The notes below the pieces were generated by a model. The model did not search any database and was not told the origin of the DNA. It saw only the letters and a program-made list of their open reading frames with translations. The position numbers and the translations under genes are program-made. Positions 1-6,038 of a DNA stretch of 16,929 nucleotides are shown in pieces. Location of the stretch: the NCBI GenBank assembly GCA_015520105.1, contig WAQT01000055.1, positions 1 to 16,929 of the forward strand, in the 5' to 3' direction. Numbering within the stretch: position 1 is the stretch's first letter; the number at the start of each line of letters is the position of its first letter. The DNA is from Candidatus Aenigmatarchaeota archaeon. GTDB lineage: Archaea > Aenigmatarchaeota > Aenigmatarchaeia > QMZP01.

Positions 1-649
1 GCATCACCATTCCAAGAATTCCCATAGCCCTGAGTTTTCCTACAGACATGAACTCCCTTATGCCGCGGAGAGGGTTTATGTCAGGGATCTTCAGTGTCCT
101 CGGTTTCTCCGGCCTGTCCTTCAGGAAGTAGAGGGAAAGAACTGCCAGCAGGGCTATGGAAAGGAAGAACGGAGCCCTTACAAAAAAGAGGTCTGCCACG
201 AGCCCGCCGGCTACAGGACCAAGCATTCTGCTTACGTTCTCAAGGGCCATTGTCATCCCCACGTATCTTCCTCTGGACTTCCCGTCGACCATATCCTCTA
301 TCTTCGCAAGAACCGTGAGTATGACCGTCACGTATCCCAGCGCGTTCACCATCCTCGCGAAACCGAGGACAAGGGCAGAGCCGTCGGCCACGTAAAGGGA
401 AAGAGCGAGAATCTGCATAAGTATCCCGGAGAGTATCACGGTCTTCCTTCCCACGGAGTCCGAGAGTTTTCCCATAATGGGGGAGAACAGTATGATAGAG
501 AGGGGATAGAGGGAGAATATCAGCCCGATCTGGAACTCGTCGAACCCGAGTCCCTTTATATAGGGGGAGAGAATGGGCATTATCATGTAGGACACGAAGA
601 TAAAAAGAGTCCCTATCTCCGTGAACCTAAGATACTCCTTGTAGTGCAT
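1..649 (-). CDS. MFS transporter, N-terminal part (cut by the window edge)
   Basis: About 216 residues of a major facilitator superfamily membrane transporter; the C-terminal half lies beyond base 1. Reading the minus strand from the ATG at 649-647 gives MHYKEYLRF, then a row of hydrophobic segments. Between the second and third segments sits GKLSDSVGRK (residues 60-69), a good match to MFS motif A, the cytoplasmic loop 2-3 signature. About six membrane segments fit in the visible part, as expected for one MFS half. Substrate cannot be told; the shape fits drug or metabolite efflux as well as uptake. The start is chosen because a TATA-like palindrome lies about 28 bp upstream, shared with the divergent aIF5A gene. 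Family call is firm, specificity unknown. Confidence 0.85.
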   Translation of the reverse strand, partial: MHYKEYLRFTEIGTLFIFVSYMIMPILSPYIKGLGFDEFQIGLIFSLYPLSIILFSPIMGKLSDSVGRKTVILSGILMQILALSLYVADGSALVLGFARMVNALGYVTVILTVLAKIEDMVDGKSRGRYVGMTMALENVSRMLGPVAGGLVADLFFVRAPFFLSIALLAVLSLYFLKDRPEKPRTLKIPDINPLRGIREFMSVGKLRAMGILGMVM

Positions 650-672
650 GATATCCTTTTCTGCGCAAACAT

Positions 673-682
673 TTATTAATAA
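673..682. promoter_or_regulatory. Palindromic TATA element between MFS gene and aIF5A
   Basis: TTATTAATAA is a perfect 10-bp palindrome. Its centre is about 25 bp from the aIF5A ATG (702) and about 28 bp from the MFS ATG (649). That is the archaeal TATA-to-start spacing in both directions, so one box may serve two leaderless transcripts. No second TATA candidate is visible in the 52-bp gap. Confidence 0.6.
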
Positions 683-701
683 TGCGGAACATTATTGTGT
701 T

Positions 702-1088
702 ATGGAGAAGAGCGGCACCATAAAGGACGCAAAACCCGGTTCTTACGTGATGATAGACGGAGAGCCCTGCAAGGTTGTGAGCTACACGAAATCCAAACCC
801 GGAAAGCACGGTGCCGCAAAGGTCAGGATAGAGACTGTCGGTGTCTTCGACGGGAAGAAGAGGGTTGTCCTGAAGCCGGCCGACGCCGAGATAAGCGTTC
901 CCATAATAGAGAAGAAGAAGGCACAGGTTATATCCGTCTCTGGAGATATAGCGCAGCTCATGGACCTAGAGACCTATGAGACCTTCGAGGCCAGCATTCC
1001 CGAGGAGTTCAAAGGAAAGCTCGATTCCGGCAGGGAGGTTCTCTACTGGAAGATGGGCAGCAGGATTCTGATAAAGCAGCTCGGCTGA
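702..1088 (+). CDS. eif5A: Translation factor aIF5A (hypusine-containing)
   Basis: A 128-residue protein matching the usual length of archaeal IF5A, which helps ribosomes through difficult peptide-bond steps. The N-terminal SH3-like domain carries the exposed loop KSKPGKHGAAK (residues 30-40). K35 in PGKHG is the lysine expected to be turned into hypusine (or deoxyhypusine) by deoxyhypusine synthase; that enzyme is not in this window. The second half (about 70-128) is the OB-fold domain. The open frame extends upstream to 648, but the ATG at 702 gives the family's normal N-terminus (MEKSGTIKDAKPGSYV) and lies about 25 bp from the TATA palindrome, so a leaderless message is likely. It converges on the HEPN gene, 31 bp away. 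Confidence 0.96.
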   Translation: MEKSGTIKDAKPGSYVMIDGEPCKVVSYTKSKPGKHGAAKVRIETVGVFDGKKRVVLKPADAEISVPIIEKKKAQVISVSGDIAQLMDLETYETFEASIPEEFKGKLDSGREVLYWKMGSRILIKQLG

Positions 1089-1119
1089 TTCCGGAACGTT
1101 CTCCCGACTTCAACTCAAG

Positions 1120-1533
1120 TCACTTCAATACCCTTTCGATTTCTTTGATCAGGCGCCTGCACTTCTCTATCGCATCTTTCGCTGTCTCGTAATCCATCAT
1201 TCTTCCGTAATATGTGAGGGAATTTCTCTTAAACCTCAGGTCATCGAAAATATCAGAGAGGTCCTTTCTTCCGGCGACATCCCTCAGGAAATGTCCCAGA
1301 CAGACATGATTCAGCACATTGTATCCCTTCCTGAAGGCCTTTGCCTGCACAATCTCAAGCAGCGAGGTGTAATAATCCTCGAACACGAAGTTGCAGTTCT
1401 TCTCGTTTATTTCTGTGATTGCATCCAGCCGCGCCTTCGCGGTCTCTGCCAGCGATTCCGCCCTTCCTGTGTCAGGAGTGACCCTCCTTGCCGAGCCGTT
1501 CTCCACACACTCCTTCCAGTCCGCCTCCCTCAT
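1120..1533 (-). CDS. HEPN-domain protein, putative toxin of a HEPN/MNT pair
   Basis: A 137-residue, mostly helical protein of the HEPN family, small proteins that are often RNases in toxin-antitoxin modules. The signature region is KRNSLTYYG (102-110). R103-N104 matches the start of the RX4-6H motif, but Tyr108 stands where the catalytic His is expected and Tyr109 follows. Many archaeal HEPN proteins show this RNxxxYY form, so it may be a weak or altered nuclease, or a regulatory partner. In HepT/MntA systems the MNT partner adds AMP to a tyrosine of this motif, which makes Tyr108/Tyr109 natural candidates here (inference). Its start overlaps the MNT stop by 4 bp (ATGA), so the two are translated together. 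Family is clear, toxicity unproven. Confidence 0.8.
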   Translation of the reverse strand: MREADWKECVENGSARRVTPDTGRAESLAETAKARLDAITEINEKNCNFVFEDYYTSLLEIVQAKAFRKGYNVLNHVCLGHFLRDVAGRKDLSDIFDDLRFKRNSLTYYGRMMDYETAKDAIEKCRRLIKEIERVLK

Positions 1534-2063
1534 CCGAAAACCTCCATGAAACCGTTAAGCACAATTCCGTTTATGATGCTGTCCGCCAGGCGGGGGTTCC
1601 TGACTTCCTGGATGCTTCTGTGCCTGAACACCTGAATCTCTCTCCGCAACAGTTTACCGAACCTCTCCAGGTTTATCCCTTTCTTGGAAGGGGATTCTAT
1701 GTAAAGGTCGATGTCACTCTCCTCCGTATCCTCGCCCCTCGCGAAGGAGCCGAAAACAACTATCACGGGATTGTTCAGCTCTGTCCGAAGGAACTCCACA
1801 AGCCCTGAATCGTATAGAGACCTTATGTTGTGCAACCTCTTTTCCAGGATGTACCTCCCATCCGTCCTGTTCGCTGTGTAGAAGACGACATTGCCGATTC
1901 TTCGCACAGTCAGGATTCCCTCGCTTTCCATCTCTTTGCAATACCTGATGACAGAGGGAAGCGGCAACCCGAGCAGTCTCTCAATCTCCCTGACCCTGTG
2001 CTTGGCTGTGGGATTAATCAGGAAATACTCCCTGATAGTCTTTTTGATATCTTTTCTTCTCAT
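1530..2063 (-). CDS. Winged-helix / MNT nucleotidyltransferase fusion, putative antitoxin
   Basis: 177 residues in two parts. Residues about 1-80 look like a winged helix-turn-helix (a recognition-helix-like LPLPSVIRYCKEME, then a wing around GILTVRRIGNVVFYTA). Residues about 85-177 are a minimal nucleotidyltransferase of the DNA polymerase beta fold, with GSFARG at 105-110 and the metal-binding pair D117-x-D119, spaced as in the GS-x10-DxD motif. E142 is a plausible third acidic ligand. In type VII toxin-antitoxin pairs the MNT protein neutralises the HEPN protein by AMP transfer. The fused DNA-binding domain suggests that this protein also represses its own promoter (inference). A TATA box lies about 28 bp before the ATG. 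It is first in a two-gene operon. Confidence 0.85.
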   Translation of the reverse strand: MRRKDIKKTIREYFLINPTAKHRVREIERLLGLPLPSVIRYCKEMESEGILTVRRIGNVVFYTANRTDGRYILEKRLHNIRSLYDSGLVEFLRTELNNPVIVVFGSFARGEDTEESDIDLYIESPSKKGINLERFGKLLRREIQVFRHRSIQEVRNPRLADSIINGIVLNGFMEVFG

Positions 2064-2087
2064 ATGACAATATATATTATCAGTTGA

Positions 2088-2095
2088 TATTTAAA
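2088..2095 (-). promoter_or_regulatory. TATA box of the HEPN/MNT operon
   Basis: On the minus strand this reads TTTAAATA, centred about 28 bp upstream of the MNT ATG at 2063, consistent with a leaderless transcript. An AT-rich run (2071-2080) lies between box and start and could be an operator for the winged-helix domain, though no clear inverted repeat is seen. Confidence 0.55.
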
Positions 2096-2132
2096 GTTAT
2101 CTGAACCCAGAAACCGTTCCTGAAGAAACAAC

Positions 2133-2588
2133 CTAACCGTCCAGAATCCTTTTCTCCCCCTTCAATTCCCTTATCCTGCTTGCGTCCTGGCTCACCTCTA
2201 CGGTTCCGATGTATTCGCCTTTCCTGTCCCTCACAGGGAAATACCTTATGTACAGGAACCTTCCCCTGAAGTTTATCCAGAATTCCGCGAAATCCCTCTT
2301 CCCTTTCCTGAATTCATCGAGTATCCTGTTCACCTTGTCTATGCTCTTCCTCGGATGGCATTGCTGAACCTTCTTTCCTATAACCGAAAGAGGCCTGTAA
2401 AACATCCTCCTACCGAACCTGTTGAAATACCGGACGGTGTCGTTCCTGTCTATGAATGTTATGTCGAACGGAAGGGTTTCGAGGACAGACTCGGCCTCCT
2501 CGATAGACAGATTTTCGCTGAGGGAGATTCTCCCGCTCTCTTTGCCTTCCTCTCTCTTTTTCCTCCCTCTTCCAAGATGCTCGCTCAT
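2133..2588 (-). CDS. Single PAS-domain protein of the DUF438 C-terminal type
   Basis: A 151-residue soluble protein. Residues 1-27 are charged and probably disordered; about 30-137 form one PAS domain. The pattern ...YFNRFGRRMFYRPLSVIG, then GKKVQQCHPRKS (71-82), then AEFWINF, RFLYIRYFPVRD and YIGTVEVSQDAS matches the PAS domain at the end of DUF438 proteins (PAS_10 type). C77-H78 is the conserved CHP of that group and could take part in heme or metal binding, which is not proven. No output domain is attached, so it probably signals by contact with another protein. A TATA-like stretch lies about 24 bp upstream, overlapping the end of the ncsA gene. Domain call is firm; ligand and partner unknown. 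Confidence 0.82.
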   Translation of the reverse strand: MSEHLGRGRKKREEGKESGRISLSENLSIEEAESVLETLPFDITFIDRNDTVRYFNRFGRRMFYRPLSVIGKKVQQCHPRKSIDKVNRILDEFRKGKRDFAEFWINFRGRFLYIRYFPVRDRKGEYIGTVEVSQDASRIRELKGEKRILDG

Positions 2589-2606
2589 GGGAATTAATAA
2601 TCCCTG

Positions 2607-2617
2607 ATATTAAAATA
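2607..2617 (-). promoter_or_regulatory. TATA-like element of the PAS gene
   Basis: The minus strand reads ATTTTAATATC here, centred about 24 bp before the ATG at 2588. The spacing fits a leaderless transcript independent of the upstream operon. Confidence 0.45.
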
Positions 2618-2619
2618 CG

Positions 2620-3546
2620 CTACGCTCTCCAGAGTTCGCACGCCTTGCATATCCTTCCGGAACCCGGCTCGCCGCACCTCTCGCATAGCTCTATCTCTCC
2701 CTCCGAGCGACCAGAAACCTTCCGGATGCACGGAAGAAGCCTGTCGAACGTGTGGAGAACCGTGTATTTTATTCCCGGATACTTCTCCTCCATATCGTTC
2801 ACAAAATCCCTGACATCGAACCTTATTCCAGACACATGCGGGCACTCCTTCCAGTCGCTCTCTATCCCCGCCAGTATGGAATAGAGTGCGACTTCCTTCT
2901 CAGGAACCTCCCTGAGCGGCTTGAACCTCGGAACGAACATCTCGCCAAGCTTCTTCCTGGTTGAGAGGTCGGTGACAAGGCCCATCCTGCCCGCCCTGAG
3001 GAGGTCGCCCCTCATGTAGTTCATCATTATGCTCTGCACCTCGTCATCGAGATTGTGGCCGGTGCATATCATCTTTGCGCCAATCTCTCTTGCCGTTCTG
3101 TTGAGAACGTATCTCCTTCCCACTCCGCAGTATGTGCAAGGCTCCTTTATCTCCGAGTCTTCTGTTATCTCCCTGACCTTGGCATCAAGACTCTTTCCAA
3201 ACGTCTCTTTGAAGGAAACCACATGGTGCTCCACTCCGAGCTTTTTGCAGAGCTTCCTAGCGTTCCTTATGTTAGCGGGTCTGTAGCCTCTTATCCCCTC
3301 GTCAACGGTTATCGCTATCACTTCCGAACCCATTGGGGAAAGAACGTCATTCAGGATGGACAAAGCAACGGAGGAATCCTTGCCTCCGGAAACCGCGACA
3401 GCGATCCTCCCGCCCCTCGGAATCCTGGCGTGCCTTATTGCCCTCTTGGCCTTCTTCTCCACAGACCTCATGAAATGCCTGCTGCAGAGCGGCCTGCCCT
3501 CGAACCTCCTGAAATACACAGCCCTCCTACCGCATGCGCAGTTCAT
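2620..3546 (-). CDS. ncsA: NcsA/TtuA-type tRNA 2-thiolation enzyme
   Basis: 308 residues, the normal length for the TtuA/Ncs6 family, which swaps oxygen for sulfur at position 2 of a tRNA uridine (U34 or U54) using ATP. Visible in order: an N-terminal zinc site (C3, C5, C21, H24); the PP-loop SGGKDS (53-58) for ATP; EPCTYCG with C137 and C140, and C235 in ECPHV, the three cysteines that hold the [4Fe-4S] cluster in this family; and a C-terminal zinc ribbon (C288, C291, C300, C303). It overlaps the HAD gene by 20 bp and shares an operon with a GG-ended ubiquitin-like protein, the expected sulfur donor. The target position (34 or 54) cannot be told from sequence alone. Confidence 0.93.
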   Translation of the reverse strand: MNCACGRRAVYFRRFEGRPLCSRHFMRSVEKKAKRAIRHARIPRGGRIAVAVSGGKDSSVALSILNDVLSPMGSEVIAITVDEGIRGYRPANIRNARKLCKKLGVEHHVVSFKETFGKSLDAKVREITEDSEIKEPCTYCGVGRRYVLNRTAREIGAKMICTGHNLDDEVQSIMMNYMRGDLLRAGRMGLVTDLSTRKKLGEMFVPRFKPLREVPEKEVALYSILAGIESDWKECPHVSGIRFDVRDFVNDMEEKYPGIKYTVLHTFDRLLPCIRKVSGRSEGEIELCERCGEPGSGRICKACELWRA

Positions 3547-4195
3547 CCACTATCTCCTTCAGGCCGTACAAATCTTTTATAACAAAGTCAGGGCTCCCTT
3601 CCATGTACCTGTCATACAACCCATTCCTCCTGACGTGTATGAATGGCACGCCTGCCCGCCTGCAGAGTTCGAAGTCGACATCGCTGTCCCCCACGTATGC
3701 GATGTCCTCCCTGCCGAGGCCCATCCTGTCCAGAACGATGTCAAGACCCTTCGGAGAAGGCTTTGAGAGTTTGTCCTTGTAGCGCGTACAGAGGATAGAT
3801 TCAAACAGGTCGGAGATTCCGTATCTCTCAAGCTGCATCCTTACTATCCTCTCGGGAGTGTTGGAGAGAATTGCGCAGCGGACATCAATCTCGCGAAGAA
3901 TCTCTGCATCTGGAAAAAGAAAGAGCGAATCAATCATCTCCTTTCTTCTCTCAAAATCAATCTCCTCCACAATCCTCCAGAAACTTTCCGGCTCTACGCC
4001 CCACCTCTCTCTGAGCATCCTGTTTGACTCCTCGAGAGGCAGTCGTATGGGTTCGTATCCCTCCTTCATCGGAAAGTCCTTTCCGTTTCCGTTGAGGGCA
4101 CGGAGCGCCTGCGACATCACCTCCCTGAAGGCAGGCACATAGCCGTGTATCTCAAAAAGAGTGCCGTCGCAGTCAAATATCAGCGCTTCAACCAT
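3527..4195 (-). CDS. HAD-superfamily hydrolase (phosphatase-like)
   Basis: 222 residues with all four HAD motifs: DCDGT (D8 nucleophile, D10 acid/base), SNT (111-113), K145 in KPSPKG, and GDSDVD (169-174). The cap between motifs I and II (about 15-90) is helical, as in the phosphoglycolate phosphatase/beta-phosphoglucomutase subgroup. The substrate cannot be assigned. It starts directly after the stop codon of the ubiquitin-like gene and overlaps ncsA by 20 bp, so it is translated with the thiolation genes; whether it takes part in that pathway is open. Family call is firm. Confidence 0.88.
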   Translation of the reverse strand: MVEALIFDCDGTLFEIHGYVPAFREVMSQALRALNGNGKDFPMKEGYEPIRLPLEESNRMLRERWGVEPESFWRIVEEIDFERRKEMIDSLFLFPDAEILREIDVRCAILSNTPERIVRMQLERYGISDLFESILCTRYKDKLSKPSPKGLDIVLDRMGLGREDIAYVGDSDVDFELCRRAGVPFIHVRRNGLYDRYMEGSPDFVIKDLYGLKEIVDELRMR

Positions 4196-4399
4196 TCAAC
4201 CACCGGACACTACATTGAGAAGCTCTATCCTGTCCCCGTCCTTTACCTTTTCGCTCTCAGGGACTATCTCTCCGTTCTTTCTCGCTATCACAGTCTCTCT
4301 GTTTATTCCCAGAGACAGAAGCAAATCCTCTATCGAGGCCTTCCCCTCTATGCTGACATTCCTTTCCTCGTTCCTGAACACCACTGTTGCGACTCCCAT
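4196..4399 (-). CDS. ThiS/MoaD-like ubiquitin-fold sulfur carrier (SAMP/TtuB type)
   Basis: A 67-residue beta-grasp protein ending exactly in Gly-Gly (NVVSGG). The terminus is activated as an adenylate and turned into a thiocarboxylate, either to donate sulfur or to be joined to lysines. The middle has the ThiS/MoaD layout: IEDLLLSLGINRETVIARKNGEIV, then KVKDGDRIELLNVVSGG. As first gene of an operon with ncsA/ttuA it is the likely sulfur donor for tRNA thiolation; the E1-like activator is not in this window. The ATG at 4399 is preceded by GGTGAT four bases upstream, a good Shine-Dalgarno sequence. A GTG at 4408, three codons upstream, lies about 27 bp from a TATA-like box (4431-4439) and would be leaderless, so the start is not certain. 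Confidence 0.85.
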   Translation of the reverse strand: MGVATVVFRNEERNVSIEGKASIEDLLLSLGINRETVIARKNGEIVPESEKVKDGDRIELLNVVSGG

Positions 4400-4430
4400 G
4401 CTTATCACCCCGCACTTATCGTTAGCTTAA

Positions 4431-4439
4431 TGCTTTAAA
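4431..4439 (-). promoter_or_regulatory. TATA-like element of the thiolation operon
   Basis: The minus strand reads GTTTAAAGC. Its centre is about 36 bp from the ATG (4399) and about 27 bp from the GTG (4408). A transcript starting near 4409 would carry a very short leader holding GGGGTGAT. Confidence 0.45.
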
Positions 4440-4449
4440 CGCATTCGCA

Positions 4450-4815
4450 TCAGTCATACAATCCCTTTATCCTCTTCCCTACTGTGCAGGACTCCGGATA
4501 TATCCACAATGTCCCGCTCGGAGTGAGGGGAAACTTCCTGCACACCTCGGGTCTCTCCTCGTATATAGAGCATACTCTCTCTTCCCTGTTCAGGAATGTG
4601 CAGTATTTGTCTTCTCCTGTCTCTATTAATCTATCGCCTTTGTCAAATAATCTGATTCCGCCCTCCATTACAAAATCCTCCTCAAGGACAACAAGTTTCT
4701 CGAGGATATCCTTCCTTCCGTTCTTCTTCCATCTCTTAACGTCCTTCTTCGTGACAGGTATGCCTGCATAATGCCTGCAGCATTCCCCGCACCTCGAACA
4801 GTATTCCTCGAACAT
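4450..4815 (-). CDS. YkgJ-family CxxCxxCC cysteine-cluster protein
   Basis: 121 residues of the zinc/iron-chelating CxxCxxCC family (UPF0153/YkgJ). The N-terminus holds C6-x2-C9-x2-C12-C13 in YCSRCGECCRHY. The second half has the accompanying KYCTFL...CSIYEERPEVCRKFPL and a last cysteine in ESCTVGK. Together the eight cysteines are thought to bind a metal; the biological role of the family is poorly known. A likely TATA element (GGTATAAGG, 4839-4846 on the minus strand) lies about 27 bp upstream. It is divergent from tRNA-Ser and is not clearly linked to the operon downstream: about 40 bp and a separate promoter lie between. Confidence 0.85.
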   Translation of the reverse strand: MFEEYCSRCGECCRHYAGIPVTKKDVKRWKKNGRKDILEKLVVLEEDFVMEGGIRLFDKGDRLIETGEDKYCTFLNREERVCSIYEERPEVCRKFPLTPSGTLWIYPESCTVGKRIKGLYD

Positions 4816-4847
4816 ATTCGCCCAACGCTGTTCCTTGCCTTATACCC

Positions 4848-4856
4848 TTTATAAAT
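4848..4856 (+). promoter_or_regulatory. TATA box of tRNA-Ser
   Basis: TTTATAAAT is centred about 29 bp before the tRNA 5' end (4881), which fits a transcript starting a few bases upstream of the RNase P cut. A second AT-rich stretch (CTTATATATTC, about 4864-4874) is too close to the gene to be the box for the mature start. Confidence 0.55.
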
Positions 4857-4880
4857 CACCCAAACTTATATATTCTTGCT

Positions 4881-5128
4881 GCCGGGGTGGCGGAACGGCT
4901 AACGCGCCAGCCTCGAGAGCTGGTGGGACTTTGTCCCGTGCAGGTTCAAAAGAACCCTTTAGCGCAGGCAAGCGCGCTAAAGCGTTCACGGAAACACCGC
5001 TGCCGCATAAAAGGACCATTCTTAGTGTCCTATCATCCCCTTTAATACAGGATAACAGGGCAGGGGTTAACCGATAGTGCAAAATGCAGGGAAGCGGTAA
5101 GCGGCTACTGAGAATCCTGCCCCCGGCG
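4881..5128 (+). tRNA. tRNA-Ser (anticodon CGA) with a 164-nt intron in the T-loop
   Basis: The two exons rebuild a class II tRNA. Acceptor GCCGGGG (4881-4887) pairs with CCCCGGC (5121-5127), with discriminator G at 5128. The D stem is GCG/CGC, the anticodon stem CCAGC/GCTGG, and the loop CTCGAGA gives anticodon CGA (reads UCG). The long variable arm is GGGAC-TTT-GTCCC, and the T stem is GCAGG (4940-4944) with CCTGC (5116-5120). The G discriminator and long arm support serine over leucine. The CCA tail is not encoded. The T-loop is interrupted: removing 4951-5114 restores the standard loop TTCAAAT. Without this step the gene would look truncated or be missed by simple scans. Confidence 0.88.
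4951..5114 (+). other. Intron of tRNA-Ser, T-loop position about 59/60, strongly structured
   Basis: The ends fit a relaxed bulge-helix-bulge site for the archaeal splicing endonuclease. TTCA (4945-4948) pairs with TGAG (5109-5112) as the 4-bp centre. The 3-nt bulges are AAA (4949-4951) and AAT (5113-5115), and the T stem is the outer helix. Cutting after the second base of each bulge gives exactly GGTTCAAA + TCC. The inner helix is weak. Inside, a hairpin pairs 4952-4965 with 4974-4987 (13 of 14 pairs). A long stem pairs ACCGCT (4996-5001) with AGCGGT (5093-5098) and GCAT (5005-5008) with ATGC (5084-5087). It encloses hairpins at 5012-5031 and 5037-5066. No open frame of note lies inside. 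Confidence 0.75.
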
Positions 5129-5176
5129 CTCGTTAATTTATTGGGATTCGAATCTTTCTAGATCCTTATCAAACCA

Positions 5177-5184
5177 TTTATAAG
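5177..5184 (+). promoter_or_regulatory. TATA box of the AT-rich membrane-protein gene
   Basis: TTTATAAG is centred about 26 bp before the ATG at 5207 but only about 17 bp before the upstream ATG at 5198. The spacing therefore favours 5207 as a leaderless start. Confidence 0.5.
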
Positions 5185-5206
5185 TTTTAAACTCAAAATG
5201 CATAAT

Positions 5207-5878
5207 ATGCGGGATAAGCTATTTGGATTACTGATTTTTCTACTCCTCATTGTTCCCCAGAGCGCAAGTGCTGATATTATAGCGCCGTACACACTAGAAT
5301 TGACAATTTTATCAGGCATTCCGTTTCTGTTTCCTGTCATCATAGTGGTAGCAGAAGCTCTCGTTGCTTTTGTTCTTGTAAGGATGGTTTTCGGAAAGGG
5401 GATTACGATTCAAAGAGCGCTTCTTGCATCCTTTGTGGCCAATTTGGTTTCTTCGGTTTTAGGTTTATTTACTCCTTTCTCCTTAGCGTCTATCCTTAAC
5501 TCCTTAATTTTCACATTAATATTTCTTTTCACAGTATTTGTTGAATACTGGTTCTTCTCATTGATACTGAGAAAGATCAAACTGAGCTTAAAGAACAAGC
5601 TATTTCTTGTGGTCTCAGTTAATGTTGTCAGCTACCTTATTGTGTTTCTATTCATTCTCAGTACAGGTTTCTTTAACCATACTGAACCCATCAGAGGACC
5701 GTCTCCTGAGAATTATTGTTTGATGATGGCACAACCTTTATGTGAGGCTGTAGGCATTCTTCCGCCCCACTGGAACACATCGGAATATAGAATAGGGAAC
5801 GAGATACTAACCTGTGAAGAGATAACGAGAAGGTCGGGCAGGGAATGTTCATGTATTAATTACACATTAACCTGCTAA
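5207..5878 (+). CDS. Unrecognised membrane protein with signal peptide and Cys-rich tail
   Basis: I do not recognise this family. The 223-residue product begins MRDKLFGLLIFLLLIVPQ, a good signal peptide with a possible cut after ASA (20-22). Hydrophobic stretches follow at about 35-60, 70-90, 97-121 and 131-153, with a basic loop between the last two (RKIKLSLKNK). The tail (154-223) is polar with six cysteines (171, 179, 203, 214, 216, 223) and three N-glycosylation sequons (NHT, NTS, NYT), which suggests a disulfide-stabilised outer domain (inference). Codons and base composition are clearly more AT-rich than the neighbours. That, and its place right after a tRNA gene, hints at lateral gain. 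An ATG three codons upstream (5198) is less likely given the TATA spacing. Confidence 0.75.
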   Translation: MRDKLFGLLIFLLLIVPQSASADIIAPYTLELTILSGIPFLFPVIIVVAEALVAFVLVRMVFGKGITIQRALLASFVANLVSSVLGLFTPFSLASILNSLIFTLIFLFTVFVEYWFFSLILRKIKLSLKNKLFLVVSVNVVSYLIVFLFILSTGFFNHTEPIRGPSPENYCLMMAQPLCEAVGILPPHWNTSEYRIGNEILTCEEITRRSGRECSCINYTLTC

Positions 5879-6038
5879 CCTCAGTTATTGCATCCGACAT
5901 TCTGTTGCGTTCTATCAGATACCCACACTCCAGATTAACCTATTTCTTAAATGATTCTTACCGACCTTCTTTAGATCAGCTAGACTTTCCAAACCGATTG
6001 TTTCAAATAAATAAATTTTATTCACTTTTCCAAACACC
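5879..6038. other. AT-rich gene-free stretch between convergent genes
   Basis: 160 bp between the ends of the membrane-protein gene and tsaC, which converge. No open frame, RNA or clear hairpin is seen. The last 35 bp carry A/T runs (around 6006-6030) that put T-rich tracts at the end of transcripts from both directions, a plausible archaeal termination zone. Confidence 0.4.

Noticed and set aside
648..701. Extended N-terminus of aIF5A from 648
   Set aside because: It would add 18 residues not seen in the family and run through the TATA element and the start of the divergent MFS gene.
5048..5060. Resemblance of AGGATAACAGGG to the I-SceI homing site
   Set aside because: The match is partial, about 11 of 12 bases of an 18-bp site. 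No homing endonuclease frame is present, and the segment is part of an intron hairpin loop.
4949..5114. Group I self-splicing intron in tRNA-Ser
   Set aside because: At 164 nt it is shorter than known minimal group I introns. The 5' exon does not end in a U in a U-G pair at the fitted junction, and no paired P7-like core is evident. The relaxed bulge-helix-bulge geometry explains both ends exactly.
5143..5154. GATTCGAATC downstream of tRNA-Ser as a T-arm remnant or attachment site
   Set aside because: It is only a short palindrome. No acceptor half follows it, and no copy of the tRNA 3' end is found at the far side of the AT-rich gene.
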